Shown: positions 1 to 11,681, counted from the stretch's first letter. The stretch: 64,000 bases of DNA from Brassica napus (GCF_020379485.1 NC_063436.1:17625389-17689388), one strand, 5' to 3'. Translations and numbers: made by a program. Notes: generated from the sequence alone by a model not told the origin.

Positions 1-711
<711 letters not shown>

Positions 712-1303
712 AGAGACCAAAACAACCAGAGAGCAGCAATAACACAGAACATGTAATGAATAAAGTTTCTCATATTATGAAGTCGTCACTTGGCTTTCTA
801 CTTTTAAAGACTTGTTTTTCCCTATGTCCAATCACAAACCATCCCAAGAGATTCTGTAATATTATTTTGCTTCTTCTACCTATAGTCTATTCTTCTTGCT
901 TAAACAACAGAGACAAGTATCTGTCATCACCTCCTATGCGTAGTAGATTGAACGCAACTGAAACAAATATGCTAAGGGAGAATTAACATTGAGCATTTGT
1001 AAGTGAATTCGAGATCAGAACCAAACCCGAACCAAAGGTATCCCATCTGTAAGTACACGAATAGATCTAATAGGACAGTATTTCATGTTATGCATATTAT
1101 CCAAACTTAAACGGGTACCCTACCTTAATTTCATGTTAATTTTGAGGTGATATCTAAAAGTCCTTGAAGTATTATTAACAAAACTTAAATTGAGTTTGGA
1201 TTCAAAATGGGATCTTATGTAGAGTTATATAAGATCTATCCGAACAAGCAACATATAGTAATATACCGGAACCCGTATAGGAAGGAGAATTACATTGAGC
1301 AAT
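712..1303. other. 3' flank of the glycolate oxidase gene
   Basis: This holds the presumed 3' UTR and spacer. AATAAA-like text occurs at about 758-763 (GAATAAAG). No second gene, long repeat or RNA gene was recognised. Confidence 0.4.
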
Positions 1304-1591
1304 TTAACAAAGTGACATGTACAAAAAAAAAAAAAAAAGTGACATGTACAATAGAAGAAAGCTAAGCAGTTCATTGCCATGTACAAGCAGCAGATACGTC
1401 ATACATAAACATGCATAAGTCGCACCAAACCAAGTGACTAGTCCATCATCCAAGCTGTGCTTACCTATCATCAATGAATTTAACAAGGTGAATAACAATG
1501 GAGAGTTGCCATGGTCAGATGTTGTAGATCTCAATATGGCGGCGGATTGATTTTGGCGTCCTTTCTCTTCTTCACTAATTGTTCTCTTCAT
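1304..1591 (-). CDS. Possible first exon of a small unknown gene (weak)
   Basis: The minus strand has an ATG at 1591 opening a hydrophilic stretch, MKRTISEEEKGRQNQ, that looks more protein-like than the surrounding AT-rich DNA. About 130 bases in, the reading frame meets a good splice donor (GATAG|GTAAGC), so the coding part may be only about 40 residues with further exons unseen. Upstream on that strand the DNA is GC-richer and carries a CACGTG near 1709. The stop-side half is a poly-Phe/Leu artefact of the poly(A) insertion at 1309-1350. Arabidopsis has a small gene between GOX1 and NCED3 (At3g14430, from memory), which this could correspond to; I cannot confirm it. Confidence 0.25.
   Translation of the reverse strand: MKRTISEEEKGRQNQSAAILRSTTSDHGNSPLLFTLLNSLMIGKHSLDDGLVTWFGATYACLCMTYLLLVHGNELLSFLLLYMSLFFFFLYMSLC
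1309..1350 (+). repeat. Micro-retroposon: pure poly(A) between 15-bp duplications
   Basis: The 15-mer AAAGTGACATGTACA occurs at 1309-1323 and again at 1336-1350, separated only by A residues. This is the form expected of a retroposon insertion so truncated that only its poly(A) tail entered. Confidence 0.6.
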
Positions 1592-2229
1592 CTTATCAGG
1601 TCATACGAAGCATCGTTTTCATGTCATTAAAGAGATGAGGAGAAAGCGTTCTTCTTCTTAAGCAGTCAGTGCCCTATGAGACTGGGTTCGTGGGCTACGT
1701 TGACGGTCACGTGGTCGTGTCCTTCTCGGCCCTCGAACCTCTAATACGTCCAGAGGCTTTACGCGTGGCTGATTGCTACATTTTATCTCTTTCGAGAATA
1801 TCACGATGATGACTGATTTAAATGAGTTAAATCCCAAAAGAAATATATGAAAAATATAGGTCTGCTTTATCCATTTTGTGGCTTTCAGTCGCGTGCTTTG
1901 TGTTCATATCATCTTAAGCGGTCCATGGTAGTTTGCCTCCAGAAAGATCCTTTGTCACGATATTGCAAATTATGGAAATTAATAATTATATCTAAACTTC
2001 TAAAGTATAATAACATGCGAACTATATTTAAAACTTCGTGGATAGACTAAACTATGACACCGTTTAGTCTAATCAGAAGACAAGGATAATTTATAGCAAC
2101 AAGCAATACAAAGGATAAGGGTAATCAGCGTATATATGTGTGATATTCACGTGAGCATTCAAAGATTATATGACGGATATGTGTAAGAGCGTGATAGTAA
2201 TATAATTTTGCATAAATATTTATTTTTCA

Positions 2230-2271
2230 ATTGTACTATACTCCGTCGAAAAAGAAGAATATTGTACTATA
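2230..2271 (+). repeat. Micro-insertion with 11-bp target duplication
   Basis: ATTGTACTATA at 2230-2240 is repeated at 2261-2271 around a 20-nt A-rich insert (CTCCGTCGAAAAAGAAGAAT). Confidence 0.5.
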
Positions 2272-3283
2272 GTATACTAATATTATTAAATAACATCATA
2301 AATATATTAAGAAAATAATTGATTGGCCTATCTTAACGCTGAAAGGTCGACCTCCACACAACACAAAATCCCCCCAGCTGTTTAGTGCTGTTGGTTTCTT
2401 TCTGGGGATAAAATTGATTGGCCTATCTCTGTACTCTGTAGCTATAAAATTGTATATATACAGCATCAAATATTCAAATGACTCAGATTAGTTTATAAAG
2501 TAAATCCAAACAAAATCTGCATCTATATTATTCGATCGATGACACTAATATATAGTAGTTACTAGTTAGTTAGGATTGTGTGTGTATATATAATATATAC
2601 TGCAACTAAGGAGCAGGGGGGTCAGCTGACCCCTATCATTTTTTAAAAAAAATAGTTTAATATAAGCATAAAACTATAGTATTTATTGATTATTTGGTTC
2701 ATTTTCAAAGTTTGACCCTTTTGTTTGCTGTGAATAATTTCATACTATAATTTTGACCCCATTGAGTTAAAGTCTAGGAAGTGCAGGTGATGTGGCGTGC
2801 GTTATTGGCGTTTATCTGTTATATAATATACTAGGCACGATTTTAGTGGTAATACATCATCTTGTTCGTCACACTCTCAATTTTCACATTTTAAAAAGAA
2901 AACTATGAATTTGAAAAAAAACATATGTTTGTTGCAATGATATACTAGACGAATCCAGAAGAATTATGTGTTGGGTGCATTATTGGTCATAAAAATAAAT
3001 TTGTATGCAAGGAGGTTCAAACTCGGGATATTATGGGGGCACATGCTGATTTTTACCATTTGATCTAATGAAACTTTTTTTTCTTTAATACTTTTACCTG
3101 TAAAATTTCTAATATCAATAAATGTGTGGGTGCACGTGCCACCACACCTCTCAATTGATAATCGATTCAAAATGAGAGAATGATATAGCAGTTTTGCTAC
3201 TTTTTCATTTCTGATTTCACTCATAAAAGTGCATATTCGTAAGTTGTGTTCGATCATTCCCCTATTATATCAGTTTTATGACA

Positions 3284-3325
3284 GTATATATTTTTATCTT
3301 AGCAAAAAAAAGGTATATATTTATA
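3284..3325 (+). repeat. Micro-retroposon with 13-bp target duplication
   Basis: GTATATATTTTTA (3284-3296) and GTATATATTTATA (3313-3325, one mismatch) flank the insert TCTTAGCAAAAAAAAG. The flanks are low complexity, so this one is weaker than most. The TTAGCAAAA end recurs at 34845-34860. Confidence 0.4.
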
Positions 3326-3759
3326 TATTTTCCATCATCAGAAATGTTTCTACATCTGATACTTTTCGAGCTAACTTATTTTATAATTCAAATATTCGCG
3401 TAATACAATATCAACTTTTTAGGTTGGGCCATCGTTATGGGACCTCCACCTTCGCCACGCAAGGATGTATATACAATTTTGTTCTTAGTGTCGACGTACA
3501 TGTACCAAACTCTACCGTTATTGGGAAATCATATCAAACATACATATTTGTTAAATGTAACCTAAGAGCATCAGCAATGCTAGAAACTTTTTTTGTTTCT
3601 TAAGGTAAAAAGTAGGTTAAGAAACTTTGTTAAAAAACTTGGTTAGAAATGAAGATTATTGGTAGAAACCTTTTTTGGTTCTTAGTTTTAATTTTTATTT
3701 TTTTAATTATTTGTGTAGCAAATAAAACATATAACATAGATAATTGAAAACATAAGAGA

Positions 3760-3815
3760 GTACAAAGTTAAAAAAAAATTACAAAGTTGGAAAAAAAAAT
3801 TACAAAGTTGAAAAA
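3760..3815. repeat. Short minisatellite in the Harbinger subterminal region
   Basis: Three tandem units of roughly ATTACAAAGTTG plus A-run sit just inside the left end of the Harbinger element. Subterminal repeats of this kind are often transposase-binding sites; that role is inference. Confidence 0.4.
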
Positions 3816-3864
3816 ACATTAAAAATGCAAATTACAATATTTTTATTCAATTCATAAAAAGTTA

Positions 3865-5118
3865 TTATTCATCTCCAAATTTATCCCATAGATGTTCGAT
3901 CAAATCATGTTTTAGTTGTCTATGGACTGGTCTATCCCGAACTCTAGCTCGGCGATCAAGTGCATCGAAAAGCTCAGTAGGCATCTTGACGCAAAAAGAA
4001 ATATCCTGATCGTGAAATGTCTCATCTCGAGTATCCGCACGTTCTTCATCTTCGACAATCATATTATGGAGTATGATACAAGCTCTCATAATTTTTGCTA
4101 TCTTCGATTTACTCCATAACTTTGATGGATTTTTAATAATGGCGAATCTAGCTTGCAGGACTCCGAAGGCACGCTCAACATCTTTTCGGGCAGATTCCTG
4201 TCTTTTTGCAAATAATAAATCTTTTTCACCCTGTGGGAGACTAATAGATTTAATAAATGTCGCCCATTCCGGGTAAATACCATATGTAAGATAATAGGCC
4301 AAATCGTACTCTCTGCCGTTGACATTGTAATTGACTTCGGGAGCAATTCCGTTAATAATGTCATCAAAAACAGGTGATCGATCAAGAATATTAAGATCGT
4401 TCATAGTACCTGGAGCTCCAAAAAAGGCGTGCCATATCCAGAGGTCATAAGAAGCCACGGCCTCCAACACAATAGTTGATTTATCAGTTCCTCGGGAATA
4501 CATACCTTTCCAAGAGGTGGGGCAATTCTTCCACTCCCAGTGCATACAGTCGATGCTTCCAATCATCCCGGGAAATCCACGTTCTTCTCCCTTGTGTAGT
4601 AGCCTTTCAAGATCGTCGGGTGTTGGACGTCTTAGGTACTCATCGCCAAACAAGTCGATGATTGCGGCAGTAAAATTGTGCAAGCAATTCCGAGCTGTTG
4701 ATTTACCAAGTCGGACATATTCGTCCACTGTATCAGCCCCACCCCCATATGCTAATTGACGTATTGCTGCTGTGTATTTCTGGAGCGGTGATAGACTACG
4801 CCTTCCGACTGCATCTTCCGTTGCAGCAAAATACTCCACTTCCGTAGAGAGGCGATGCACAATCCGCATGAACAATGACTTGCTCATTCGAAACCGTCGG
4901 CAGAATATATTAGAAGGATATGTAGGAGTTTCAGAAAAATAATCATTCTATAGCTGGATGTCGCCTTCTTCCCGGTGTCTTTCAATAAAAATACGTTTTT
5001 TTTTGTTTTTGGGTTCGGACAACATTTCGGGGATTTCTAATAATTCTTCAAATAGAGATTCAAATTCAGCATCATCTTCATCATTTTTATGGTAATGATA
5101 ATGTGATGAACCAGCCAT
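3865..5118 (-). pseudogene. PIF/Harbinger DDE transposase (ALP1/HARBI1-like), one stop codon
   Basis: The frame runs from ATG 5118 to TAA 3865, 417 codons, in one exon. Codon 57 is TAG (4948-4950), where relatives usually have Trp in a WNDYF-like block, so a single G-to-A change explains it. An inner ATG at 4887 could start a 340-residue product holding the whole catalytic core: GSIDCMHW (first Asp), PGTMNDLNILDRS (second Asp) and ARKDVERAFGVLQ (Glu) form the DDE triad. The block YYLTYGIYPEW has Tyr where the family usually has Asp (TDG), a possible second defect. In the family this protein cuts and joins the transposon with help from the ORF1 protein. The acidic N-terminus and the helix-turn-helix-like segment YVRLGKSTARNCL fit plant members. 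Confidence 0.88.
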
Positions 5119-5639
5119 TTGAAATGAAAAAAAAAACTTAATTTTTAATCTGATTTTTAAGAGAGATAGAAGACGGATGAAGTTGTGAAGTAAATGTGAT
5201 GAAGTTCTCTTCTACTTATAGTGTGATAGTGAGTAGATATTTTACTAGCCTATGTCTCACCCGTGAGGTCATGTACCTTGTGACACTAGGTTGTTTTGTT
5301 GGGAGATAGGGGTCACGGATTGCTTGTGACACGAGTTTGTTGTTTTGTTGGGATATAGGGGTCACGGGTTGCTTGTGTACAAAATTAATACTTGCCGACA
5401 TCACAGCTTATAATAATTGTACAAAAACAGACACATAAACACAGCTTATCATACGAGCTTGATACAATAATACAATAATATAACATCCGAGCTTGTTACA
5501 ATAATACAATATCTCATACAACATCCCATAGAACATCCAATACAACATACAATAATACATCATTGCTCTCCTAAAAAAACCGACCTCACCACCTAAACTA
5601 TTACATATTCATCTTCTCAAAATACCACATTATACATTG
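5119..5639. other. Spacer between transposase and cargo gene with imperfect tandem repeats
   Basis: This internal Harbinger sequence contains two imperfect copies of a unit of about 60 bases at 5275-5385 (TTGTTTTGTTGGGA, then TAGGGGTCACGG and TTGCTTGTG). At 5450-5570 there are AATACAA-type AT repeats. No open frame of note. Confidence 0.4.
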
Positions 5640-6182
5640 TTACTTAAACATTACAACCAAACCTATTGCCACAAGAAGAACGAACACTAAACCAACAACC
5701 ATGTCAAATCTCTTGTTCAACCTAGAATTCTTGTTACCTAGCTCAGAAACAATCAACTCTAACTTAGCCACCTTCTGCTCTGTTTCATAGTCACTCATAA
5801 TGGTTAGAGAGTCAACCTTTTCAGCGAGCTCAAGTGTGTGTCTATCCCTTGCTCTCATCTCCTCCATAACCGCGAGGTCCCATGGCTTCCAAACATGACA
5901 CTCGCCATCATCAATGTTCTCACATGTGTAATATCTTCTGCCTGGATCAGAGCGGTTTGTAGCAAGAATAGGTTGAGCTCCACAGTAGCAGATTTGTGGG
6001 AAACCAAACGCGACTTCGGGTTGAGGAGGATACTGATGTGGTTCGGGGAACTCTGAGTGGCCTAGCTCTGCTTGATCACGCCGAATGAGCTCCTCTGTAG
6101 AGCTATACCCACTGCTGTCTCTTGAGTTCCCACCATAGTCCTCGGACTCTGATAGCTGACTATAGCTATAACGACGTCCCAT
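5640..6182 (-). CDS. GRF-type zinc-finger protein with C-terminal membrane anchor (transposon cargo)
   Basis: The 180-residue protein begins MGRRYSYSQ at ATG 6182; upstream codons belong to an intron, since a pyrimidine tract and CAG precede the exon at 6194. Residues about 60-100 form a GRF zinc finger: CYCG, then RSDPGRRYYTC, then ECHVWKPWD. A charged, coiled-coil-prone helix follows (about 105-155), and a hydrophobic stretch of about 17 residues (VVGLVFVLLVAIGLVVM) ends the protein, suggesting a tail anchor. Similar uncharacterised GRF proteins are common in Brassicaceae. It lies between the transposase and ORF1 on the same strand and is fully open, unlike its neighbours. A nucleic-acid-binding role is inferred from the domain only. 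Confidence 0.7.
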   Translation of the reverse strand: MGRRYSYSQLSESEDYGGNSRDSSGYSSTEELIRRDQAELGHSEFPEPHQYPPQPEVAFGFPQICYCGAQPILATNRSDPGRRYYTCENIDDGECHVWKPWDLAVMEEMRARDRHTLELAEKVDSLTIMSDYETEQKVAKLELIVSELGNKNSRLNKRFDMVVGLVFVLLVAIGLVVMFK

Positions 6183-6440
6183 TGCTCTCTTAACCTGAAA
6201 AAAATTCACCAAAACATTTTTATATGTGAGAAACCTGTGCAAACAAAGATAAAACATATATAAAAAGGACTGAAACACATTGCAAGTGGAAAAAAATGCA
6301 GGATTAATATATGAACTACATTAATATTAAAGATGAAGCAAACAGAGAGCGGTACTACAGTCATTTCAAGCATTTAAACACAGCAACTAATAAACAGGAA
6401 GCAAATAAACAGGATTCAAATGAACAGAAAGCAAATAAAC

Positions 6441-6806
6441 TTAGAACAACAGTTCGAGTAGCTTGTTCTTCACCACTTCTTCAGCCTCACTAAGTGGTTC
6501 TTTTCTTTGTAGGAGTGTGTCTAGGATTGCAAGCTTGGAGAGACTCTCCTTCACTGCCAAATCCTCCCTCTTGATCTCCCAAACGCGGTCATAGTCAACC
6601 TGAGCCTTTCCTTTACCACCATTCCTTCTTGCTTTTGCCGCTTTGACACCTTCCGGGCGTATATCCTCATCACCAACATTGGGGCTTGAAGGGTTGGAAG
6701 CGTCCTCACCAGTTTTCCTCTTACCATTGGCACCGGGTTTAGAAGTGTTGAGTGAAATCCATTTCTGTTCAAACCTTAACACACACCATGCATGCTCAAG
6801 GTTGAA
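6441..6806 (-). pseudogene. Harbinger ORF1 (Myb/SANT-like), 3' half, cut off by the LTR element
   Basis: This is the C-terminal part of ORF1. It reads in from the left flank of the LTR retrotransposon with HAWCVLRFEQKW, a block that follows the SANT domain in this family. A basic linker (KAARRNGGKGKAQ-like) and a coiled-coil C-terminus ending KNKLLELLF, stop at 6441, follow. Together with 13817-14351 it makes one frame, because the inserted element and its 5-bp duplication fall inside a codon without other damage. In the family, ORF1 binds the transposon ends and brings in the transposase. Confidence 0.8.
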
Positions 6807-6810
6807 CTTT

Positions 6811-8263
6811 TGATATCTTGCATATTTGCATTGTTTTATCCATTCATCCATGAGCATTTTCATCATATAGATTAGGTTTCAGACATGTTTAGGTTGCATT
6901 TTGCATACATGAGTCTCTATTAGGTACTGGAATACCACATGAGGCTATTTGGAGCTCAAAAGAGGTGAAAAGGTGACCATTGAACGAACCGAGCATGGGA
7001 GCGACCTCCCGGAGCGACATCACGAAGTCGCTGTGTCCCACTTCTCAGAGCGACCTTCCTAAAGCGACGCCATGAAGTCGCTCGCGTTCTCATTACTCCG
7101 AACAGTCTTAGATGACCCTGGAGCGACCTCTCAGAGCGACCTACCAAAGTCGCTCCCGATCCAGAGCGACCCGTTGGAGCGACTGCACAAAGTCGCTCGC
7201 GTTTTCACGTCCGGAGACACACAACTCGCTCTCGGAGCGACCTCTCGCAGCGACCCAGCGAGGTCGCTCCCGAAGCTTGGAGCGACCTGTCCAGAGCGAC
7301 GAGCCGAGGTCGCTCCGCGCCTATTATCTGCTCGATTTCTATTTTACTTAAGGGCCTTTTGGTCATTTCATTATGCACGTTTTGCACTTGGAAAAACCTA
7401 TGTTTTAAACATCTTTTGTAGCCACCAGTGGCAGATGATCTTTTATCTTTGATCTATTGAGAAAGACACAAGAACTCTCTTGAGAAGTTCATCTCTTGGA
7501 TTTTGATTGTTATGTTCTTGTGTTCTTGTTGATTTCTTATCTATTTCTTTACATGATTAATCTGAAATCCAATATGGGTTTAAGAGGAATCATGGAGATT
7601 AGTGAGTAATCACCTTTTGAATTCATGGGTTAGGGAGATTAAGGGTGATTAGGTTAGAGCTAGGATGTTTTAGTGTAGATCATTCATATTTCCTTGCTAG
7701 TAGAGTAATCATAATGCATCTTCTGAGTTGGCCACTCAGTTGTTGATCCTTAGGCATTTCTCACCCGAAAGGTGTTCGATGAAATGCCCGAGACAACTCT
7801 CCTAGGCTTTTAGTATACTTTGCCAAAGACATTTGTTGTTAAAGGTGCTAAGATAGCTAATAGACTTGTTAGTAATGATTGCTTTCATATTATTCAACCA
7901 AAGACATTTGATGTTTGAGATATGTTAGCAAATGAGCATTCATCTAGACATAGAGCTTGCTTAGAATTGTGTCTAGGCTTAAGGTTGATAGTTTGATTGA
8001 TCATTTGCCATCCTTAGTTCGATACTTGATCACCCAAGGTCTAATCCCTATGCCCATGAGTTCTCTTTTCCTTTAGTCAAGAAAGTATCATTCTGTTATT
8101 GCTTTCTAGTTTTAGTCATAGTTTAAAACCCATCTAAATCATTGGTTGCACTTAGATTAAGTGAGTACTTGCATTCTCAGTGCTTTGATATCCCTCAGAA
8201 CTGGTTCGACAATCTTCTATACTACAACATTTGTCTTAGGAGCCTTGAAAACTCCTAACATCA
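6811..8263 (+). repeat. 5' LTR
   Basis: 1,453 bp, TG...CA ends. It holds the six-module AGCGAC/GTCGCT array at about 6992-7320. At its 3' end it carries TAACATCA just before the primer binding site. Confidence 0.92.
6992..7320 (+). repeat. Array of six AGCGAC-AGCGAC-GTCGCT modules in the LTR
   Basis: Twelve AGCGAC and six inverted GTCGCT hexamers occur in strict order. Each module is AGCGAC, 7 or 8 nt, AGCGAC, 8 nt, GTCGCT. Spacers between modules vary and differ in sequence. The array repeats in the 3' LTR at about 12545-12873. Confidence 0.85.
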
Positions 8264-8266
8264 AAT

Positions 8267-8279
8267 TGGCGCCGTTGCC
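8267..8279 (+). promoter_or_regulatory. Primer binding site (tRNA-Asp type)
   Basis: TGGCGCCGTTGCC lies 3 nt after the 5' LTR and is complementary to the 3' end of plant tRNA-Asp. It primes minus-strand DNA synthesis in this family. Confidence 0.85.
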
Positions 8280-8392
8280 AAATTCTGAGTAGATTTGAAC
8301 ATTGAGATTTAGTCACTTGCTTGAGACTAAGTCATTTTTATTTTCTTTTGTTACTGATTCTCTTTCTTCACCTCCCTTTAATCTACAGGTGT

Positions 8393-10834
8393 ATGAACTT
8401 GAGGAGCAGGGGTCCATCAAACCTAGTTCCAATAGCTGCAGACATCAGAGCTTTAGAGAGAGAGTGTGCTAGAAATAGAAGAGAAGAAGAGCAACAGGCT
8501 CACTTGCAGAGATTGAACACTGATATGGGAGACATACCTCAAAACCAACAGCGAGCAGCTCGACCCATTGGCACTTACGACCGCCCCAACATTCATGGTC
8601 ATAGATTGGGAATCCGAGCACCCGCTGTGGCAGCCAACAACTTTGAGATCAAATCAGGACTCCTCAACGTGATCGAGAACAACAAGTATCATGGCTTGGC
8701 TCTAGAGGATCCATTTGATCACTTGGACAGGTTCGACAGCTACTGTGGGTTGTCAAAAACCAATGGTGTGTCCGAAGATGCCTTAAAGCTCAAGCTATTC
8801 CCTTTCTCTTTGGGGGATAAGGCACGTCAGTGGGAGAAGTCTCTACCCAGTGACTCCATCACTACTTGGGATGACTGCAAGAAAGCATTCTTGGAGAAGT
8901 TCTTCTCTACTTCAAGAACTGCTAAGCTGAGAAACGAGATTTCCAGCTTTCAACAGAAGAACTTGGAAGGCTTCAGTGAAGCCTGGGAGAGATTCAAGGG
9001 CTACCAAGCTCAATGCCCACACCATGGCTTTTCTAAGGAGAGCTTGCTGAGCACATTCTACCGTGGTGCTCTTCCTAAGTACAGAGCCAGACTGGATACA
9101 GCTAGCAATGGGTTCTTCTTGGGGAGAACTGAGGAGGATGCAGAAGAGCTGGTTGACAACATGGTAAAGAGTGATGCAGTCTACAGTGGAGACCACGACA
9201 GAGGCAGTAGAACAGATGATAAGCAGACGAGGAAAGAGATCAAAGCTTTGGAAGACAAGATCGATCTACTCATTGCTGAAAAAGCCACCCAAGAGCAGCT
9301 GAAGTTTGTTGGTAACTCCAAGCAGGAAGATCCACTTGCTGTCAATGAGGTTGAGGGGTTGGAAGGTCAAGAGGAGTTGTGTTTCATCAACAACAATGGT
9401 AGCTGGTACAAAAAGGAGCCCAACTTTCAGTACAACAACTACCAACAGAAATCCTACCCAAACAACCAACAGAGTGGCTATCCGCCAAGAAACAACCAGC
9501 AAGGCAGCTATCAGCCTCAGCAAAACCCCTCGTCTGGTTCCTCTGCTCCTCAAGAGAGCAGCACTGATACCTTACTGAAGCAAATCTTGGAGTCTCAGAC
9601 TAGAAGTGAGAAGCAAGTTGGTTATGAGTTGAAGAACCTTCATTCCAAGATTGATGGGAGCTACAATGAGCTCAACAACAAATTCTCACACCTTGCTTCT
9701 ACAGTCAGGAATTTAGAGAATCAATTTGCTTCCATGAACACTCACCAGAATCGCCAGCAAGGATCTCTACCTGGAAAGTCTGACCAAAATCCCAAGGAGG
9801 CCAAAGCTATCACCCTTAGGAGTGGTAAGCAGTTACCTCCTAGAACCCTCACCAAGGATGCTGAGAAACTAGGTGAGGGGGTTGCCATCAACATAGATGA
9901 TGAAGTGGTGATTGTTGATGAGAAGATCAATGACGAGATCTTGGAGAAGATAGTGGAAGCCAAAGGTAAAGGAAAGGTTGGAGAGGAGAAGAAGACAGTA
10001 AAGGATGGTGAAGTTGTTACTCCAGCAAGTGAAAGTTCTTTTGTTCCTCCTCCCTATGAACCCAAACTTCCATTCCCTGGTAGATTCAAGAAGCAGCTGC
10101 TAGAGAAGTACAAGGCTCTGTTTGAGAAGCAAATGAGTGAAGCTCAGGTTGCAATGCCCATCATCGATGCTTTCATGTTGATTCCTCAATACAACAATTT
10201 CCTGAAAGATGTTGTAGCTGCAAAGAAGAAGGAGATGGAAGGCATGATGATTCTTACCCATGAGTGCAATGCCATCATCCAGAGGCTTGATGTTCCAGAG
10301 AAATTAGAGGATCCAGGAAGCTTCACACTACCTTGTGCTCTTGGACCTATGGTATTTGAGAAAAGTCTCTGCGATTTGGGAGCTAGTGTCAGCTTGATGC
10401 CTTTGTCTGTTGCAAAGAAGCTTGGATTCACTCAGTACAAGAAGTGTAGACTCTCTCTGGTGTTAGCTGATCGTTCAGTGAAGTACCCTGTGGGCATCTT
10501 AGAGGACCTCCCTGTGAAGATTGGAAGGTATGAGATACCTACAGATTTTGTGGTGCTTGAGATGGGTGAGGAGGCTCAAGATCCATTGATTCTAGGAAGG
10601 CCATTCTTAGCTACAGCAGGAGCTATTGTTAATGTGAAGGAGGGCACGATTGATCTCCATTTGGGTAAAGAGAACATCCTCCACTTTGACATCAAGGGGA
10701 AAATGAGGAAACCAACTGTGTTCGGGCAAGCCTTCTACATTGAAGAGATGGGCACTCCTGCTGATGAGCACCTTGAAGAGTTACCACCTGAGGACGACGA
10801 GGAGGGAGCATCTCCCTCTACTCATTCCCTATAG
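8393..10834 (+). CDS. Gag-aspartic protease polyprotein of the LTR element
   Basis: Translation most likely starts at ATG 8393 (MNLRSRGPSNL) and runs 813 codons to TAG 10832-10834. A retrotransposon gag domain occupies the N-terminal third: LKLFPFSLGDKARQW, AFLEKFF and WERFKGYQAQCPHHG. A Gln/Asn-rich linker (NNYQQKSYPNNQQSG) follows, then a helical segment and TLRSGKQLPPR. A pepsin-like protease domain sits near the C-terminus with CDLGASVSLMPLSVAKKLG, where the catalytic triplet is D-L-G as in Athila elements, and DPLILGRPFLATAGA. The frame closes after an acidic tail. The polymerase part that normally follows is missing. No CCHC zinc knuckle is evident. The frame is intact, fitting a young copy. 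Confidence 0.9.
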   Translation: MNLRSRGPSNLVPIAADIRALERECARNRREEEQQAHLQRLNTDMGDIPQNQQRAARPIGTYDRPNIHGHRLGIRAPAVAANNFEIKSGLLNVIENNKYHGLALEDPFDHLDRFDSYCGLSKTNGVSEDALKLKLFPFSLGDKARQWEKSLPSDSITTWDDCKKAFLEKFFSTSRTAKLRNEISSFQQKNLEGFSEAWERFKGYQAQCPHHGFSKESLLSTFYRGALPKYRARLDTASNGFFLGRTEEDAEELVDNMVKSDAVYSGDHDRGSRTDDKQTRKEIKALEDKIDLLIAEKATQEQLKFVGNSKQEDPLAVNEVEGLEGQEELCFINNNGSWYKKEPNFQYNNYQQKSYPNNQQSGYPPRNNQQGSYQPQQNPSSGSSAPQESSTDTLLKQILESQTRSEKQVGYELKNLHSKIDGSYNELNNKFSHLASTVRNLENQFASMNTHQNRQQGSLPGKSDQNPKEAKAITLRSGKQLPPRTLTKDAEKLGEGVAINIDDEVVIVDEKINDEILEKIVEAKGKGKVGEEKKTVKDGEVVTPASESSFVPPPYEPKLPFPGRFKKQLLEKYKALFEKQMSEAQVAMPIIDAFMLIPQYNNFLKDVVAAKKKEMEGMMILTHECNAIIQRLDVPEKLEDPGSFTLPCALGPMVFEKSLCDLGASVSLMPLSVAKKLGFTQYKKCRLSLVLADRSVKYPVGILEDLPVKIGRYEIPTDFVVLEMGEEAQDPLILGRPFLATAGAIVNVKEGTIDLHLGKENILHFDIKGKMRKPTVFGQAFYIEEMGTPADEHLEELPPEDDEEGASPSTHSL

Positions 10835-10936
10835 AAGGTAACCCACCACACTCCCTTGTATATACCATTTCATTTTTGCATATTAGTCTTCTTTTCGGTA
10901 TCTCTCTCTACTTGACGACACAGAGACTGTGTAACT

Positions 10937-10950
10937 CAAGTTTGGGGGAG
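10937..10950 (+). promoter_or_regulatory. Internal duplicate of the polypurine tract
   Basis: CAAGTTTGGGGGAG here is identical over 14 nt to the tract that abuts the 3' LTR at 12349-12362. It may be a second (central) plus-strand primer or a relic of an internal rearrangement. Confidence 0.6.
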
Positions 10951-11681
10951 GTACCAAGTATTTGATCATGTTTGCTTTGATGTTGTTTCATTGAGTCATG
11001 CATGGCATACCTATTTGCATAGATAAAAAAAAAAAATCAATCATTTAGTTTGCATCATTTGCATTTTTAGGAGAGTCTAGAGCATATAGGTTGCATTCAC
11101 TTGCATTGGGAGCAATGATTTTAAATGCCTTGTAAAGAACACTACGTTGCACCTGAGTAGCTTTTGCACCTCTCAAAAAGACTTGTATGTTTCGAGCCTT
11201 GAAAACTCTTCCTGAAACTTGTTGATTGCTGAAACTCAGTCTTTGAAGCCAACTACAACCTTATTTGAACTGAACGAACTTAATGCTTCTTGCTCATGGT
11301 CCCTTGTGTACTGAGTCATGGCTATACACACTTGAGTTGTCACATCCTTTATGCCAATCTTATTTTGACAAACTCTAGTGGTAGACCACTCCCAAAACCT
11401 TTCCCTCCTTTTAAGCTTTCATTGTTTGATGAGTGAGGCCTTCTTCGGAAAGTCTTACATGCGCATAATGTTGAGAGTATCGGGAACGACAATGCTTGAT
11501 CTTCATTCTTGCTAGATTGGGCACTCTATTGTCTAGCTATAGGTGGGGGGTGAGTGTTGTGATTATGATTTGGGAGAAATGAAAAAGGAAAAGAATAGAC
11601 TCTTTGTGCTTAAGTGAATTGTTTTATTGGGATAAGTAGAGAAGCCTCTAGCTCAAGTTTTGAAAGTCTTGGCCCCCAGCC

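Larger units (their letters stand above)
1592..3562. other. AT-rich intergenic region
   Basis: No convincing gene is visible. CACGTG palindromes lie near 1709, 2148 and 3134. Two micro-insertions (2230-2271 and 3284-3325) are listed separately. The open frames here are short and of biased composition. Confidence 0.4.

Noticed and set aside
7072..7452. Arg/Ser-rich frames across the LTR motif array (repeated in the 3' LTR)
   Set aside because: They are products of the AGCGAC/GTCGCT repeats; no start context or domain.
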